Notes under the pieces: model-generated
Databases searched by the model: none
What the model was told of the DNA's origin: nothing
What the model saw: only the letters and a program-made list of their open reading frames with translations
Position numbers and translations under genes: made by a program
DNA from: Niastella vici
Lineage (GTDB): Bacteria; Bacteroidota; Bacteroidia; Chitinophagales; Chitinophagaceae
Assembly (NCBI RefSeq): GCF_002077945.1
Contig: NZ_LVYD01000046.1
Coordinates: 1 to 64,000, forward strand
Length of the DNA: 64,000 nucleotides
Direction of reading: 5' to 3'
In this document: one piece after another, positions 24,908 through 34,281 of the stretch
Position numbering within the stretch: the first letter of the stretch is position 1
How the letters are laid out: each line of letters begins with the position of its first letter

Positions 24908-26611
24908 ATGAAAAAAGGTATTTCCCAAGGCTGTCGCTGGTGCCTCATTTTATTTGTAGCGCTTAATTTACTGGCCTGCCATGGGCGTGGTAAAACTGCT
25001 GTAAAACCACCCGAAAAACCTAAAGAAAAAGATATTGTAGAGCAGCCCGAAGCGCTGAATGTTCGCATAACCCACAATATGCAAAAGGCGCTTGAGTTTA
25101 TACTGGCCAGCCAGGGCGTGCTGAATGATTCCATTAAACTGGGCAAGGATTCCATCGTTAATGAATTGTATCAAAAAAGGAATTTTGAACCCATCTGGAG
25201 CACCCAGGAGAAGTGGCTGCCCCTGAGCGATTCGCTGGTTGAATTTATTGGCCATGCCACTGAATACGGCCTGTTCCCGGGCGATTATCATTACCGCATT
25301 TTACAAAACATTCGAACTCAAACCACTGAGGATACACTGGGGCAAAAGGATGCTGCCTTATGGTCGCGCGGGGAGCTGTTGCTTACCGATGCCTTTTTCA
25401 GGATGTGTTACGACCTGCATGTTGGCCGCCTGCCCTATGACAGTGTTACCCTGCGGAAAGACAGTATGAGCATGCGTTCGTGCCTCGATCTGTTCGATAC
25501 CCTGCAGCAAAACAGGGATGTGGCCGGTTTAATGCATGCGCTGGAACCCAAACATGGGGCCTACGATTCGCTGAAAACAGGGTTGAAAAAGTTCCTGCAG
25601 TCAATAGATACGCTTAAGCCCTATACATATATCCCTTATCCCCCTAATAATTCAGCCGATTATAATAACAACCTCAAGAAAAGGCTGTTTGAAGAGGGGT
25701 TGCTGAATTCACCATTTGATTACCTCGATACAACATCGATGAAACTGGTGATCAGCAAATACCAGCGCGAAAAAGGGCTTACCGAAACAGGGAAACTGAA
25801 TACCCCTACGGTGAACAGCCTGAACAATACAAGCTGGGAAAAATTTAAGCGGATAGCCATTACACTCGACCGGTTTAAGCTGTTACCCGATTCTATGCCA
25901 ACGACTTATATCTGGGTAAACATTCCTGCATTTAAAATGCAGATCGTTGACTCAAATTTGGTGAAGATGGAATCGAACGTTATTGTGGGGCAGCCAAAGA
26001 CCAGGACCCCATTGTTGACATCGAACGTGTCGAATTTTATAACATATCCGCAATGGACGGTGCCTTACAGCATCATATTTACGGAAATGATGCCCAAAAT
26101 ATTGGCAAACCCCGACTATTTGCGAAAGCAGAACCTGATGGTTGTCGACAATAACGACAGTGTTTTGAACCCCGACAGCCTGAAATGGAAAAGATTTAAC
26201 AAAGATAATTTTCCGTACCTGATCAAGCAGCGGCAGGGGGACGATAATTCGCTGGGAGTATTGAAATTCAACTTCGCCAACAAATACAGTGTGTATTTAC
26301 ATGATACCAATGCCCGGGGATTATTCTCAAAAGAGAACCGCGCTTTGAGTCATGGTTGTGTCAGAATTAAGGAATTTATGAAATTGGCCGATTTTTTGGT
26401 GCGTTATGACACTTTGCGGTTTCCGCCCGATACCCTACGGAGCTGGATAACCCGTAAAGAGAAACATGTTGTTTCGGGATTTCCGCGGGTTCCTATTTTC
26501 ATCAGGTATTTTTCCTGTGAAACCAGGAACGGAAGTATTAAGTTTTATAATGATGTGTATGGGGAAGACAGGTTGTTGTGCCAGCGGTATTTCGACGACA
26601 AGACCCTTTAA
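24908..26611 (+). CDS. YcbB-type L,D-transpeptidase lipoprotein
   Basis: Forms 3-3 cross-links in peptidoglycan. The 567 residues begin with a lipoprotein signal (LFVALNLLACHG). A long N-terminal scaffold (about 50-270) is followed by a peptidoglycan-binding-like segment (VISKYQREKGLTETGKLNTPTVNSL) and the YkuD catalytic domain (about 325-510). The catalytic motif is SHGCVR with nucleophile Cys484 and His482. The arrangement matches E. coli LdtD (YcbB). The following rlpA-like gene starts 13 bp downstream, making a wall-remodelling pair. Confidence 0.92.
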   Translation: MKKGISQGCRWCLILFVALNLLACHGRGKTAVKPPEKPKEKDIVEQPEALNVRITHNMQKALEFILASQGVLNDSIKLGKDSIVNELYQKRNFEPIWSTQEKWLPLSDSLVEFIGHATEYGLFPGDYHYRILQNIRTQTTEDTLGQKDAALWSRGELLLTDAFFRMCYDLHVGRLPYDSVTLRKDSMSMRSCLDLFDTLQQNRDVAGLMHALEPKHGAYDSLKTGLKKFLQSIDTLKPYTYIPYPPNNSADYNNNLKKRLFEEGLLNSPFDYLDTTSMKLVISKYQREKGLTETGKLNTPTVNSLNNTSWEKFKRIAITLDRFKLLPDSMPTTYIWVNIPAFKMQIVDSNLVKMESNVIVGQPKTRTPLLTSNVSNFITYPQWTVPYSIIFTEMMPKILANPDYLRKQNLMVVDNNDSVLNPDSLKWKRFNKDNFPYLIKQRQGDDNSLGVLKFNFANKYSVYLHDTNARGLFSKENRALSHGCVRIKEFMKLADFLVRYDTLRFPPDTLRSWITRKEKHVVSGFPRVPIFIRYFSCETRNGSIKFYNDVYGEDRLLCQRYFDDKTL

Positions 26612-26624
26612 TAAATTCTAGACT

Positions 26625-27059
26625 ATGAAAAATTTACTGGTTTTAACGGTCCTGATGGGCGTTTTCCTGGCGTCCAAAGCGCAGATAAATATTGATAGCA
26701 TAGCGTTGAACAAGAAGCGTAATGTACCTGTAACTCAATTTGGTGTGGCCAGTTTTTATGCCGACAAATTTGAAGGCCAGCGCACCTGCACCGACGAAAT
26801 ATTCACCCAAAAGAGATTAACGGCCGCCTGCAATACCCTCCCGCTTAATTGCTGGATAAAAGTTACCAATTTAAGGAACAAAAAGAGTGTTATGGTCTGG
26901 ATCAATGACCGGATGCACCCATCGAACCCCCGGCTAATTGATATGAGCAAATCGGCTGCCGTTGCCCTGGGTTATACCGGACACGGTTTAACGAGGGTGA
27001 AGATCACCTACCTGGGTAAAAAGAAACCTGATGAAGCATTGCTCGCCGACAATAAATAA
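26625..27059 (+). CDS. RlpA-like double-psi beta-barrel protein
   Basis: A 144-residue exported protein with signal peptide MKNLLVLTVLMGVFLASKAQ. The mature part is a single DPBB domain: TQFGVASFYADKFEGQRTCTDEIF, TLPLNCWIKVTNLRNKKSV, VMVWINDR and RLIDMSKSAAVALGY. RlpA proteins cleave or bind denuded glycan strands; no SPOR domain is present here, so septal targeting is not indicated. It is 13 bp after the L,D-transpeptidase gene and likely in its operon. Confidence 0.88.
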   Translation: MKNLLVLTVLMGVFLASKAQINIDSIALNKKRNVPVTQFGVASFYADKFEGQRTCTDEIFTQKRLTAACNTLPLNCWIKVTNLRNKKSVMVWINDRMHPSNPRLIDMSKSAAVALGYTGHGLTRVKITYLGKKKPDEALLADNK

Positions 27060-27118
27060 TTTCTTCAGTTTACTGACACCGGTTATTTTTGGTTATGGCT
27101 TGAAAGCCAAGACCGGTT

Positions 27119-27739
27119 ATGAAAAAAATAGTAGGATTTCTGCTGGGCATCCTGCCTTTTCTGGCACCTGCTTTTTGCCAGGACGACCATATACAGCGAC
27201 CTACTTTAGGCATTTATTTCTTTTTCAATGATTTTAAAACCGCTGCAAATATCCGCGCAACCTCCCTGCGCGAAGTACTGCGTAACTCCCAATTTGGCAA
27301 GCTGAAGGAAATGTCGCCCGGACTGGCATTGAACTACATGACCGGGCTTACAAAGCATTTTGATATCTCCGGTATGGTAACCGGAAGTTTTCTGGATTAT
27401 TATACACCCGATGGCCGCCTGCTTGGGGAAGATAATCTGTTGCTGGAAGGCGATGTATCGCTAAAGGGAAAATTATTTTCGAACCGGTATTGGGTGAGTC
27501 CGTTTTTGCAGATCGGTGCGGGCTTTTCAAAGTTCAGAACATATTGGGGCGCAATAATACCGGCAGGCATGGGCTTTCAGGTGAACCTGTTCGATGAAGC
27601 TTTTTTTATTGTAAATGCCCAGTACCGCATAGCAGTTACCAATTCGGTGAGTGATCACTTCTTTTATAGTTTGGGGATAGCGGGGAATATAGGTGGTAGA
27701 AAGAAGGGTAGTGGGCGTTCAGTGTTACCACAAGATTAG
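27119..27739 (+). CDS. Exported protein, probable outer-membrane beta-barrel
   Basis: A 206-residue protein with a Sec signal (MKKIVGFLLGILPFLAPAFCQ). The mature chain alternates polar and hydrophobic residues in strand-length blocks (LTKHFDISGMVTGSFLDYY, RYWVSPFLQIGAGFSKF, AFFIVNAQYRIAVTNSV), as in small outer-membrane barrels. I do not recognise a named family. It lies 59 bp after the RlpA-like gene on the same strand and is convergent with hisB. Confidence 0.75.
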   Translation: MKKIVGFLLGILPFLAPAFCQDDHIQRPTLGIYFFFNDFKTAANIRATSLREVLRNSQFGKLKEMSPGLALNYMTGLTKHFDISGMVTGSFLDYYTPDGRLLGEDNLLLEGDVSLKGKLFSNRYWVSPFLQIGAGFSKFRTYWGAIIPAGMGFQVNLFDEAFFIVNAQYRIAVTNSVSDHFFYSLGIAGNIGGRKKGSGRSVLPQD

Positions 27740-27748
27740 ATAGGAATA

Positions 27749-27833
27749 TGAAGTAAGGAGGTAAGAAATAGGAAGTAAGAAGTGCCCGCATTTCGGGTTT
27801 TTCTTACTTCCTACCTCATACTTCTTACCTCAT
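27749..27833. terminator. Large inverted repeat between convergent genes (family C)
   Basis: GGAAGTAAGAA is followed by a CCCGCATTTCGGG inner stem and then TTCTTACTTCC. The outer parts (ATGAAGTAAGGAGGTAAG with CTTCTTACCTCAT) pair as well. It ends both the 27119 gene (+) and hisB (-). Same words occur near 5140-5160, 5255-5275 and 7033-7060. Confidence 0.75.
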
Positions 27834-27842
27834 TTGCATAAA

Positions 27843-28982
27843 TCACAAGACGCCCTTCGTAGAAGGGAGATAGTTCGATAAAGGATCTCTCTTTACGGCC
27901 ATCCGGATAGCTTTTGCAAATGCTTTAAAGATAGCTTCTATTTTATGGTGTTCATTATCGCCATGGCATTCGATGTTCAGGTTGCAGCGGGCAGCATCTG
28001 AAAACGATTTAAAGAAGTGGAAGAACATTTCCGTTGGCATTTCTCCAATACGTTCTCTTTTGAATTCAGTGTTCCACACGATCCAGTTACGGCCGCCGAA
28101 ATCGATCACAACTTTGGCATCGGCTTCATCCATCGGCAAAGCAAATCCATAACGTTCCATACCACGTTTGTCGGCCAGTGCTTTGGCAAAAGCTTCGCCC
28201 AGGGCAATACCGGTGTCTTCAATGGTGTGGTGTTCATCGATATGCAGGTCGCCATTGGCCCTGATGGTGAGGTCCATTTTACCGTGCCGCGCTATTTGAT
28301 CGAGCATATGATCAAAAAAGCCAAGGCCGGTATAAATAGCGCCCTTGCCGCTGCCATCTACATTCAGTTCTATCTTTATCTGCGTTTCGTTGGTATTACG
28401 TTCATGTACCACCTTGCGCAATCCCAGCTTCAGGTATTCATAGATCACGCTCCAGTGGGTGCTTTCCAACGCAATTACGGGACGCAGTTCAGCTACTTTA
28501 TCTTTTATTTCCCCTGCGCCCAGGTTGGGGTCCTGGTTCAGCCAAATGGCTTTACAGCCCAGGTTCTTGGCCAGCTGAACATCGGTGATGCGGTCGCCAA
28601 TAACATAGGAGTTGGCGATATCATAAGCCGGGTTGTTCAGGTATTGCGTAAGCATGCCTGTACCCGGTTTGCGGGTGGGGGCATGGTCGTGGGGGAATGT
28701 TCTGTCAATATGCACCGCGCTAAAATGAATGCCTTCGCCTTCCAGACTCTTCATTACCAGGTTATGCAGGGGCCAAAAGGTATCTTCCGGAAACGAATTG
28801 GTACCCAGGCCATCCTGGTTGGTGACCATCACCAGCTCATAATCGAGCTCGCGGGCAATGCGGCCCATGTATTCAAACATGTTCGGGTAAAAAGTGAGCT
28901 TGTCAAAAGAATCCAACTGATACGTAGGTGGCGCTTCGTTGATCAATGTTCCGTCGCGGTCGATAAATAGAATGCGTTTCAA
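27843..28982 (-). CDS. hisB: Bifunctional histidinol-phosphatase / imidazoleglycerol-phosphate dehydratase
   Basis: Carries two histidine-pathway activities in 379 residues. The N-terminal HAD phosphatase (1-165) starts [16 protein letters not shown] with Asp8 and Asp10 and has [11 protein letters not shown] and [16 protein letters not shown]. The C-terminal IGPD domain (about 187-379) has the two metal-binding repeats [15 protein letters not shown] and [17 protein letters not shown] and the signature [13 protein letters not shown]. The same fusion is known in enterobacteria and Bacteroidota. It is the last gene of the minus-strand run; hisH, hisA, hisF and hisIE are absent from the window. 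Confidence 0.95.
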   Translation of the reverse strand: MKRILFIDRDGTLINEAPPTYQLDSFDKLTFYPNMFEYMGRIARELDYELVMVTNQDGLGTNSFPEDTFWPLHNLVMKSLEGEGIHFSAVHIDRTFPHDHAPTRKPGTGMLTQYLNNPAYDIANSYVIGDRITDVQLAKNLGCKAIWLNQDPNLGAGEIKDKVAELRPVIALESTHWSVIYEYLKLGLRKVVHERNTNETQIKIELNVDGSGKGAIYTGLGFFDHMLDQIARHGKMDLTIRANGDLHIDEHHTIEDTGIALGEAFAKALADKRGMERYGFALPMDEADAKVVIDFGGRNWIVWNTEFKRERIGEMPTEMFFHFFKSFSDAARCNLNIECHGDNEHHKIEAIFKAFAKAIRMAVKRDPLSNYLPSTKGVL

Positions 28983-29006
28983 AAAAGTAATTTTAAGAGT
29001 TCACTA

Positions 29007-29423
29007 TTATTTCAGTTTGGCGCGCAGGGCTTTTACTTCAGCTGCCGTCACCATGCTTGCTTTATTGCCAAAACTATTGCGAACATACGTCAATACATCT
29101 GCAATTTCCTGATCAGTTAATGTAGATTCCTGCGGGGGCATGGGATTGTGGAATTTATCGCCGTTTATATCAATTTCGCCGCCTTGCAATCCTTTCAGAA
29201 CGATCTTGGTCAGCGCCTTTTTATCGCCCAGCACCCATTTTGTTTTTATCAATGGCGGGTTCATATTGGGCACGCCGCTGCCATCGGGCTGGTGGCAGGC
29301 CAGGCAAACATTTTCATACACGGTTTTACCTCTTGCTATGGCTGCTTTTGCACCGCCTGGTTGTTGCAGGGCAAAAGAGGTGGCGATAATAAAGATGATT
29401 GTTGCTGGAATTACTTTTTTCAT
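29007..29423 (-). CDS. Exported monohaem c-type cytochrome
   Basis: A 138-residue periplasmic electron carrier with signal peptide (MKKVIPATIIFIIATSFALQ) and a single haem site CLACH (Cys40, Cys43, His44) followed by QPDGSGVPNMNPPL; the probable axial Met lies in FHNPMPPQEST. It follows the PQQ-type dehydrogenase gene by 145 bp, and such cytochromes commonly accept its electrons. It is 24 bp ahead of hisB, so it lies inside the his gene run without a histidine-related role. Confidence 0.9.
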   Translation of the reverse strand: MKKVIPATIIFIIATSFALQQPGGAKAAIARGKTVYENVCLACHQPDGSGVPNMNPPLIKTKWVLGDKKALTKIVLKGLQGGEIDINGDKFHNPMPPQESTLTDQEIADVLTYVRNSFGNKASMVTAAEVKALRAKLK

Positions 29424-29457
29424 ATGAATTTTATCTGTGTTGGTTGATGTGTTTCAA

Positions 29458-29568
29458 GGTTACCAGTTACCTGTTTCCAGGTACCGGGACTTGAATTTCG
29501 AGCTTTCTGCAAATATTCGGGATCTCCTAATTTTTTATCCCGGCAACCGGAACCGGGTAACCGGTAAC
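29458..29568. repeat. Intergenic repeat (family A) inside the his run
   Basis: AGGTTACCAGTTACCTG at one end and CGGGTAACCGGTAACT at the other, with CCAGGTACCGGGA against TCCCGGCAACCGG further in, form an imperfect inverted repeat. It separates the cytochrome gene from the dehydrogenase gene and might attenuate read-through on either strand. Confidence 0.6.
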
Positions 29569-30855
29569 TTACTTACTATAGCTCACTTTCCAGATGGTTC
29601 CATTATTGTCGTCTGAAATTACCAGCGAACCATCGGGCGCCTGTGCCAGTCCACAGGGGCGGTATTTTGCCTGGCCGGTTGAGGCGCCGCTGGTGAAACC
29701 TGAGAACCCATCGGCAAACACTTCCCATTTTCCGGAAGGCATACCATCTTTGAACGGCACAAATACTACAAAGAAACCTGCCTGTGGTTCAGGGGCGCGG
29801 TTCCATGAGCCATGAAAAGCGATGAACGCGCCATTCCTGTATTTGGCAGGGAATTGATTACCGGTATAGAACAGCAGGCCATTAGGGGCCAGGTGACCGG
29901 GGAACTGAACAATTGATTTTGTTTTATCGGCACAGCGGTCAACCTTTTTGCGGTCGCCGCCATATTCAGGGTTCAACAGCTTTTCCTGTTTACCATTATC
30001 GTAATAACAATAAGGCCAGCCGCAATCGGCACCTTTTTTTATGCGGAACAATTCTTCGGCCGGGTTCTCAGCGCCTTCTTTTTGGGTAAACAATTCAGGA
30101 TAGAACTGGAATAACATGTCGCGGCCATGCTGCATAACATACAGTTCATTTACTTCATTATTCCAGTCGAGCCCAACCACATTACGCAAACCCGTTGCAT
30201 AGCGAACACCTTCTGCATAGGATTGATTGAGTTTATCTGCTTTGAATTGCCAGATGCCACCTGCTTTTTCAAGAATGGGGCAGGGGTCTTGTCCGGGTGA
30301 ACCTTTTACGCGGTCATTCACCTGGCAGCAGTTCGAAGGGGCACCGATGTTAACATAAATATTGCCATCGTTATCCAATGCCAGCGATTTTGAATTATGC
30401 TGGTTATTGTCAACCAATCCGGTTACGATCTTTTGTTCGGAACCAATGTCAACAGTGCCTGTTTTTTCATCGATCTTATAACGGTATACATCTGAATTGG
30501 AAGAAGCGTAGAGATAACCATTTTTAATGCAGATGCCGGTGCCTACATAGTTACCAAAGCCGCTGGTTGCATCGGCCTTTCCATCGCCATTGGCATCGTG
30601 TAAACGAATAATGCCTTTGCCATCTTTCAGTTTTTCCAACTTAACAAAGATGTCGCCATTGGCAGCAACTGTGAGGTGGCGGGCCCGGCCCAGGTCAGTG
30701 GCAACCACAACAGATCTAAAACCGGTGGGCAACGTGATGGCCGCCGCATCTCTTGTAACTTCAGCTGTTGAATGCGTTTTCACTTTAGTGCTATCGCTGC
30801 CAAATGCTGTAGCGGCTATAGCTAATGAACATGCCAGGAATAAAGTATTTTTCAT
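29569..30855 (-). CDS. PQQ-dependent sugar (sorbosone/glucose-type) dehydrogenase
   Basis: A 428-residue exported beta-propeller enzyme expected to oxidise a sugar or aldehyde at the cell surface. A signal peptide (MKNTLFLACSLAIAATAFG) is present. Family features are LPTGFRSVVVATDLGRARHL, RYATGLRNVVGLDWN, LYVMQHGRDMLFQF, GADCGWPYCYYD, FHGSWNRAPEPQAGF and CGLAQAPDGSLVISDD. The GLRN and HG motifs surround the PQQ site in homologues. With the cytochrome downstream it forms a periplasmic oxidation module inserted between hisC and hisB. The substrate is not resolvable. Confidence 0.88.
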   Translation of the reverse strand: MKNTLFLACSLAIAATAFGSDSTKVKTHSTAEVTRDAAAITLPTGFRSVVVATDLGRARHLTVAANGDIFVKLEKLKDGKGIIRLHDANGDGKADATSGFGNYVGTGICIKNGYLYASSNSDVYRYKIDEKTGTVDIGSEQKIVTGLVDNNQHNSKSLALDNDGNIYVNIGAPSNCCQVNDRVKGSPGQDPCPILEKAGGIWQFKADKLNQSYAEGVRYATGLRNVVGLDWNNEVNELYVMQHGRDMLFQFYPELFTQKEGAENPAEELFRIKKGADCGWPYCYYDNGKQEKLLNPEYGGDRKKVDRCADKTKSIVQFPGHLAPNGLLFYTGNQFPAKYRNGAFIAFHGSWNRAPEPQAGFFVVFVPFKDGMPSGKWEVFADGFSGFTSGASTGQAKYRPCGLAQAPDGSLVISDDNNGTIWKVSYSK

Positions 30856-30919
30856 GATGCAGTATTTAAAGCGCTTTTGTTAAAGCAGGTTTTAAAGTTA
30901 CTGTTTTAGCAAACTACGT

Positions 30920-31975
30920 TCAGGCCGGTTTCCAGTTTTTCAGGGCGTTCACTACTGCCACATTCTCATCGGGCGTACCCACTGTTATCCGCAAACAGCC
31001 GGCGCACAGTTCCACGCTGCTGCGATCGCGCACTACGATGCCTTTTTCCAATAAATATTTATAAATGGCTTTAGGCTCTGTTACCTGCACAAGCAGAAAG
31101 TTAGCATCGGAAGGATAGATCTTTTTAACAAACGGAATGCTTAACAGGTCTTTCGCCAGCAGATCGCGTTGGGCAACAATTTCACGGATCATGTCATTTA
31201 CCTGCCCAACTTCTTCCAGCGCCTGCAGGGTTAGCTCCTGTGAGGCCTGGTTGATGTTATAAGGCGGTTTTATTTTATTCATAACATGAATGATGTCCTG
31301 TGATGCAAATGCCATACCCACACGCAACGCGGCCAGTCCCCAGGCTTTTGACAGGGTTTGCAGTATCACCAGGTTGGGATAGTCGTTCAGTTCCTGGGTA
31401 AAAGAGCGGAAACGGGAAAAATTGATATACGCCTCATCAATGACCACAATACCGCTGTAATTATTCAGGATAACCTCAATATCGTCGCGGTCGAGTGAAT
31501 TGCCTGTGGGGTTGTTGGGCGAACACAGGAAAATGATCTTGGTGTTATCGTCGATCGCTTCTTCAATGGCCGGCAGGTTCAGCTGGAAGGCCGTGGTAAG
31601 CGGTATTTTCTTTATGTTCACATCGTTGATGTGTGCGCTTACTTCATACATGCCGTACGTGGGCGGACAGATCAAAATATTGTCTTTTCCCGGTTCACAA
31701 AATGCCCGCATCAGCACATCGATGCACTCGTCGCTGCCATTGCCCAGGAAAATGTTCTCAACCGGAACGGCTTTAATGCCGGCTAATTTTTCTTTTACTT
31801 TCAGCTGCAACGGATCGGGGTACCGGTTATACCATTTGGTGAGCGGCGATCCAAAACTGTTTTCATTGGCATCGAGGAAGGTATTGGCCTCGCCTTTGAA
31901 TTCATCCCGTGCCGAAGAATAGGGAACGAGTTTTTTTATATTATCTCTTAGTAAATTATTTAAATCGAAAGTCAT
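30920..31975 (-). CDS. hisC: Histidinol-phosphate aminotransferase
   Basis: PLP enzyme converting imidazole-acetol phosphate to histidinol phosphate. The 351 residues include LDANENSFGSPL (34-45), YPDPLQ, the cofactor-site FLGNGSDECID, CSPNNPTGN, VVIDEAYINFS and the PLP lysine Lys210 in LQTLSKAWGLAALRVG. The C-terminal VRDRSSVELCAGCLRITVGT contains the substrate-binding arginine. It lies 110 bp after hisD on the same strand. Confidence 0.95.
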   Translation of the reverse strand: MTFDLNNLLRDNIKKLVPYSSARDEFKGEANTFLDANENSFGSPLTKWYNRYPDPLQLKVKEKLAGIKAVPVENIFLGNGSDECIDVLMRAFCEPGKDNILICPPTYGMYEVSAHINDVNIKKIPLTTAFQLNLPAIEEAIDDNTKIIFLCSPNNPTGNSLDRDDIEVILNNYSGIVVIDEAYINFSRFRSFTQELNDYPNLVILQTLSKAWGLAALRVGMAFASQDIIHVMNKIKPPYNINQASQELTLQALEEVGQVNDMIREIVAQRDLLAKDLLSIPFVKKIYPSDANFLLVQVTEPKAIYKYLLEKGIVVRDRSSVELCAGCLRITVGTPDENVAVVNALKNWKPA

Positions 31976-32085
31976 GAGTCAGCAACTTTAAATCAAAAAT
32001 GATAAACCATAATTTTTTTTAGACGAACTGCATGGGTGGCCTGCCCAACTACCCGCCTAGGGGTAAGCCCTGGCGGGCGCAGCAA

Positions 32086-33357
32086 CTACAGGCGAACTTT
32101 CACCGCGTTGGCATGCGCCTGTAAACCTTCTGCCTCGGCCATAGCGATCACCGTTTTGCTGATGTTCTTTAAACCTTCCTGTGTTAATTGCTGGAAGGTG
32201 ATCTTTTTTACAAAACTATCCACGCTTACCCCGCTGTATGCTTTCGCATAACCATTGGTGGGCAGGGTATGGTTGGTGCCGCTGGCATAATCGCCCACGC
32301 TTTCGGGCGAATAATGACCCATGAAAACGCTGCCGGCATTGATGATCTGTTCAGCGATAGCTTCCACATTATTACAGCTCAGGATCAAATGTTCGGGCGC
32401 ATATTCATTCAGCAGTTCGATGGCTTCTGCTTCGTTGTTCACCAGAATGAGTTTGCTGTTGGCCAGTGCTTTTACGGCAATATCTTTTCGGGGCAATTCG
32501 GCTACCTGTTTGTTGATCTCCTGTTCAATGCTGTTCACCACGGTGGGTGAGCAACTCACCAACACTACCTGGCTGTCGGCGCCGTGCTCGGCCTGGCTCA
32601 GCAGATCGGCTGCTACAAACGAAGCCGTAGCCGATTCATCGGCATATACGGCCACTTCACTGGGGCCGGCCGGCATGTCGATGGCCAGCCCATCCTGTTG
32701 CACCAGTTGTTTGGCGCAGGTTACATACTGATTACCGGGGCCGAATATTTTTGATACCGCAGGAATAGTTTCGGTTCCATACGCCATGGCGCCAATGGCC
32801 TGTACGCCACCCACCTTGAATACTTTGGTAATGCCTACAGCCCTGGCAGCAAACAGAATGGCAGGATGCAACTGACCGTTGGCATCGGGTGGCGAGCAAA
32901 GGATGATCTCCTTACAACCGGCCAGCTTTGCCGGAATGCCCAACATCAGGATGGTAGAAAAAAGTGGTGCGGTACCACCGGGAATATACAGGCCCACTTT
33001 TTCAATGGCCACGCTCTTGCGCCAGCATTGTACGCCCGGCATGGTCTCTATTACTTCGGGCGCAGTTAGCTGCGACTTGTGAAACGTTTCAATATTTACT
33101 TTGGCAGAAAGGATCGCTGCCTTTAGTTTGGCATCCAACGATTGCTGGGCAATCATGAATTCTTCTTCCGCTACCTGCAGGTCGCTGATAGTGGCTTTAT
33201 CAAATTGCAGCGTGAATTTTTTTACTGCTGCGTCGCCCTGTTGTTTTACTTCCTGCAAAATGTGCTGCACCGAACTTTCCAGCGCGGCCACATTCATTAC
33301 CGGCCGTTGCAGCAACGCCTTCCATTCGCCCCGTTCAGGATACTGATAAACTTGCAT
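32086..33357 (-). CDS. hisD: Histidinol dehydrogenase
   Basis: Catalyses the last two oxidations from histidinol to histidine with NAD+ and Zn. The 423 residues show YIPGGTAPLFSTILMLGIPA, GVQAIGAMAYGTETIP, KIFGPGNQYVTCAKQLV, AGPSEVAVYADES, the catalytic LLSQAEHGADSQVVLV and EYAPEHLIL, and SVFMGHYSPESVGDYASGTNHTLPT (given in parts). Length and motifs are complete. It starts 19 bp after hisG and should share the attenuated hisG promoter. Confidence 0.96.
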   Translation of the reverse strand: MQVYQYPERGEWKALLQRPVMNVAALESSVQHILQEVKQQGDAAVKKFTLQFDKATISDLQVAEEEFMIAQQSLDAKLKAAILSAKVNIETFHKSQLTAPEVIETMPGVQCWRKSVAIEKVGLYIPGGTAPLFSTILMLGIPAKLAGCKEIILCSPPDANGQLHPAILFAARAVGITKVFKVGGVQAIGAMAYGTETIPAVSKIFGPGNQYVTCAKQLVQQDGLAIDMPAGPSEVAVYADESATASFVAADLLSQAEHGADSQVVLVSCSPTVVNSIEQEINKQVAELPRKDIAVKALANSKLILVNNEAEAIELLNEYAPEHLILSCNNVEAIAEQIINAGSVFMGHYSPESVGDYASGTNHTLPTNGYAKAYSGVSVDSFVKKITFQQLTQEGLKNISKTVIAMAEAEGLQAHANAVKVRL

Positions 33358-33376
33358 GTTTTCAGACTATTTAAAA

Positions 33377-34231
33377 TTAGATGATCATTTTCTCGATGGG
33401 CACTACCAGTATTCCCTGGGCGCCGGCGGCTTTGAGCTGTTCAATGATATCCCAGAAAGTATCTTCGCTCAGTACGCTGTGTACGCTGCTCCAGCCTTGT
33501 TCGGCCAGGGGCAGAACCGTAGGGCTTTTCATCCCGGGCAGCAGGGCGATGATCTCCTGTACTTTATCATTGGGGGCGTTCAGCAAAATGTATTTGTTGT
33601 GTTTGGCTTTTTTTACTGATCGAATGCGGAACACCAGTTTGTCAACCAGTTTTTGTTGTTCTGCGTTGAGGTCATTATTGCGGATGAGCACGGCTTGCGA
33701 CTGCAATAAGGTTTCCACTTCTTTGAGGCCGTTCATAAGCAGGGTAGAACCGCTGCTTACCAGGTCGGCCACCACATCGGCAAGGCCGATACCGGGAGCA
33801 ATTTCAACCGATCCGCTGATCTCATGGATCTCGGCCTGGATATTATTTTTTGCGAGGAATTCGTTGACAAGATAAGGATAGCTGGTGGCGATGCGTTTTC
33901 CCTGTAATGATTGCACGCCTTCGTATTGCTGGCTGCGTGGAATGGCTACCGAAAGACGGCATTTGCCAAAACCCAGTTTTTCCACGATGACTGCTTTCTT
34001 GTTTTTTTCGTACAGCACGTTTTCACCAACAATGCCAATGTCGGCCACGCCATCTTCAACATATTGCGGAATATCGTCGTCGCGCAAAAAGAAGATCTCG
34101 AGGGGGAAATTATCCGATTCGGTTTTCAGCCGGTCTTTTACATTGCGCAGGTCAATACCGCATTCTTTCAGCAGTTGTACGGAATCTTCATACAGGCGAC
34201 CCGATTTCTGAATAGCAATCCGAAGTTTCAT
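33377..34231 (-). CDS. hisG: ATP phosphoribosyltransferase, long form
   Basis: First step of histidine synthesis, joining ATP and PRPP. I chose the ATG at 34231 (284 residues, MKLRIAIQKSGRLYEDS), the family N-terminus; 36 extra in-frame codons upstream run through the attenuator hairpin and are not coding. Seen: VEDGVADIGIVGENVL, ATSYPYLVNEFLAKN, ISGSVEIAPGIGLADVVADLVSSG (in parts) and a C-terminal domain (about 210-284) ending VPIEKMII. The C-terminal domain marks the long HisG form, which binds histidine as feedback inhibitor in known cases. It heads the his run and follows the His leader. Confidence 0.95.
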   Translation of the reverse strand: MKLRIAIQKSGRLYEDSVQLLKECGIDLRNVKDRLKTESDNFPLEIFFLRDDDIPQYVEDGVADIGIVGENVLYEKNKKAVIVEKLGFGKCRLSVAIPRSQQYEGVQSLQGKRIATSYPYLVNEFLAKNNIQAEIHEISGSVEIAPGIGLADVVADLVSSGSTLLMNGLKEVETLLQSQAVLIRNNDLNAEQQKLVDKLVFRIRSVKKAKHNKYILLNAPNDKVQEIIALLPGMKSPTVLPLAEQGWSSVHSVLSEDTFWDIIEQLKAAGAQGILVVPIEKMII

Positions 34232-34281
34232 TGGAATGTCATTGTTTTTGATGTCCTGTTTAACAGGCCTGGTTTTAAATG

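Noticed and set aside
28017-28970. A 317-codon frame on the plus strand opposite hisB
   Set aside because: It is the antisense shadow of a gene whose protein motifs are clear (HAD and IGPD domains); the shadow has no recognisable motif.
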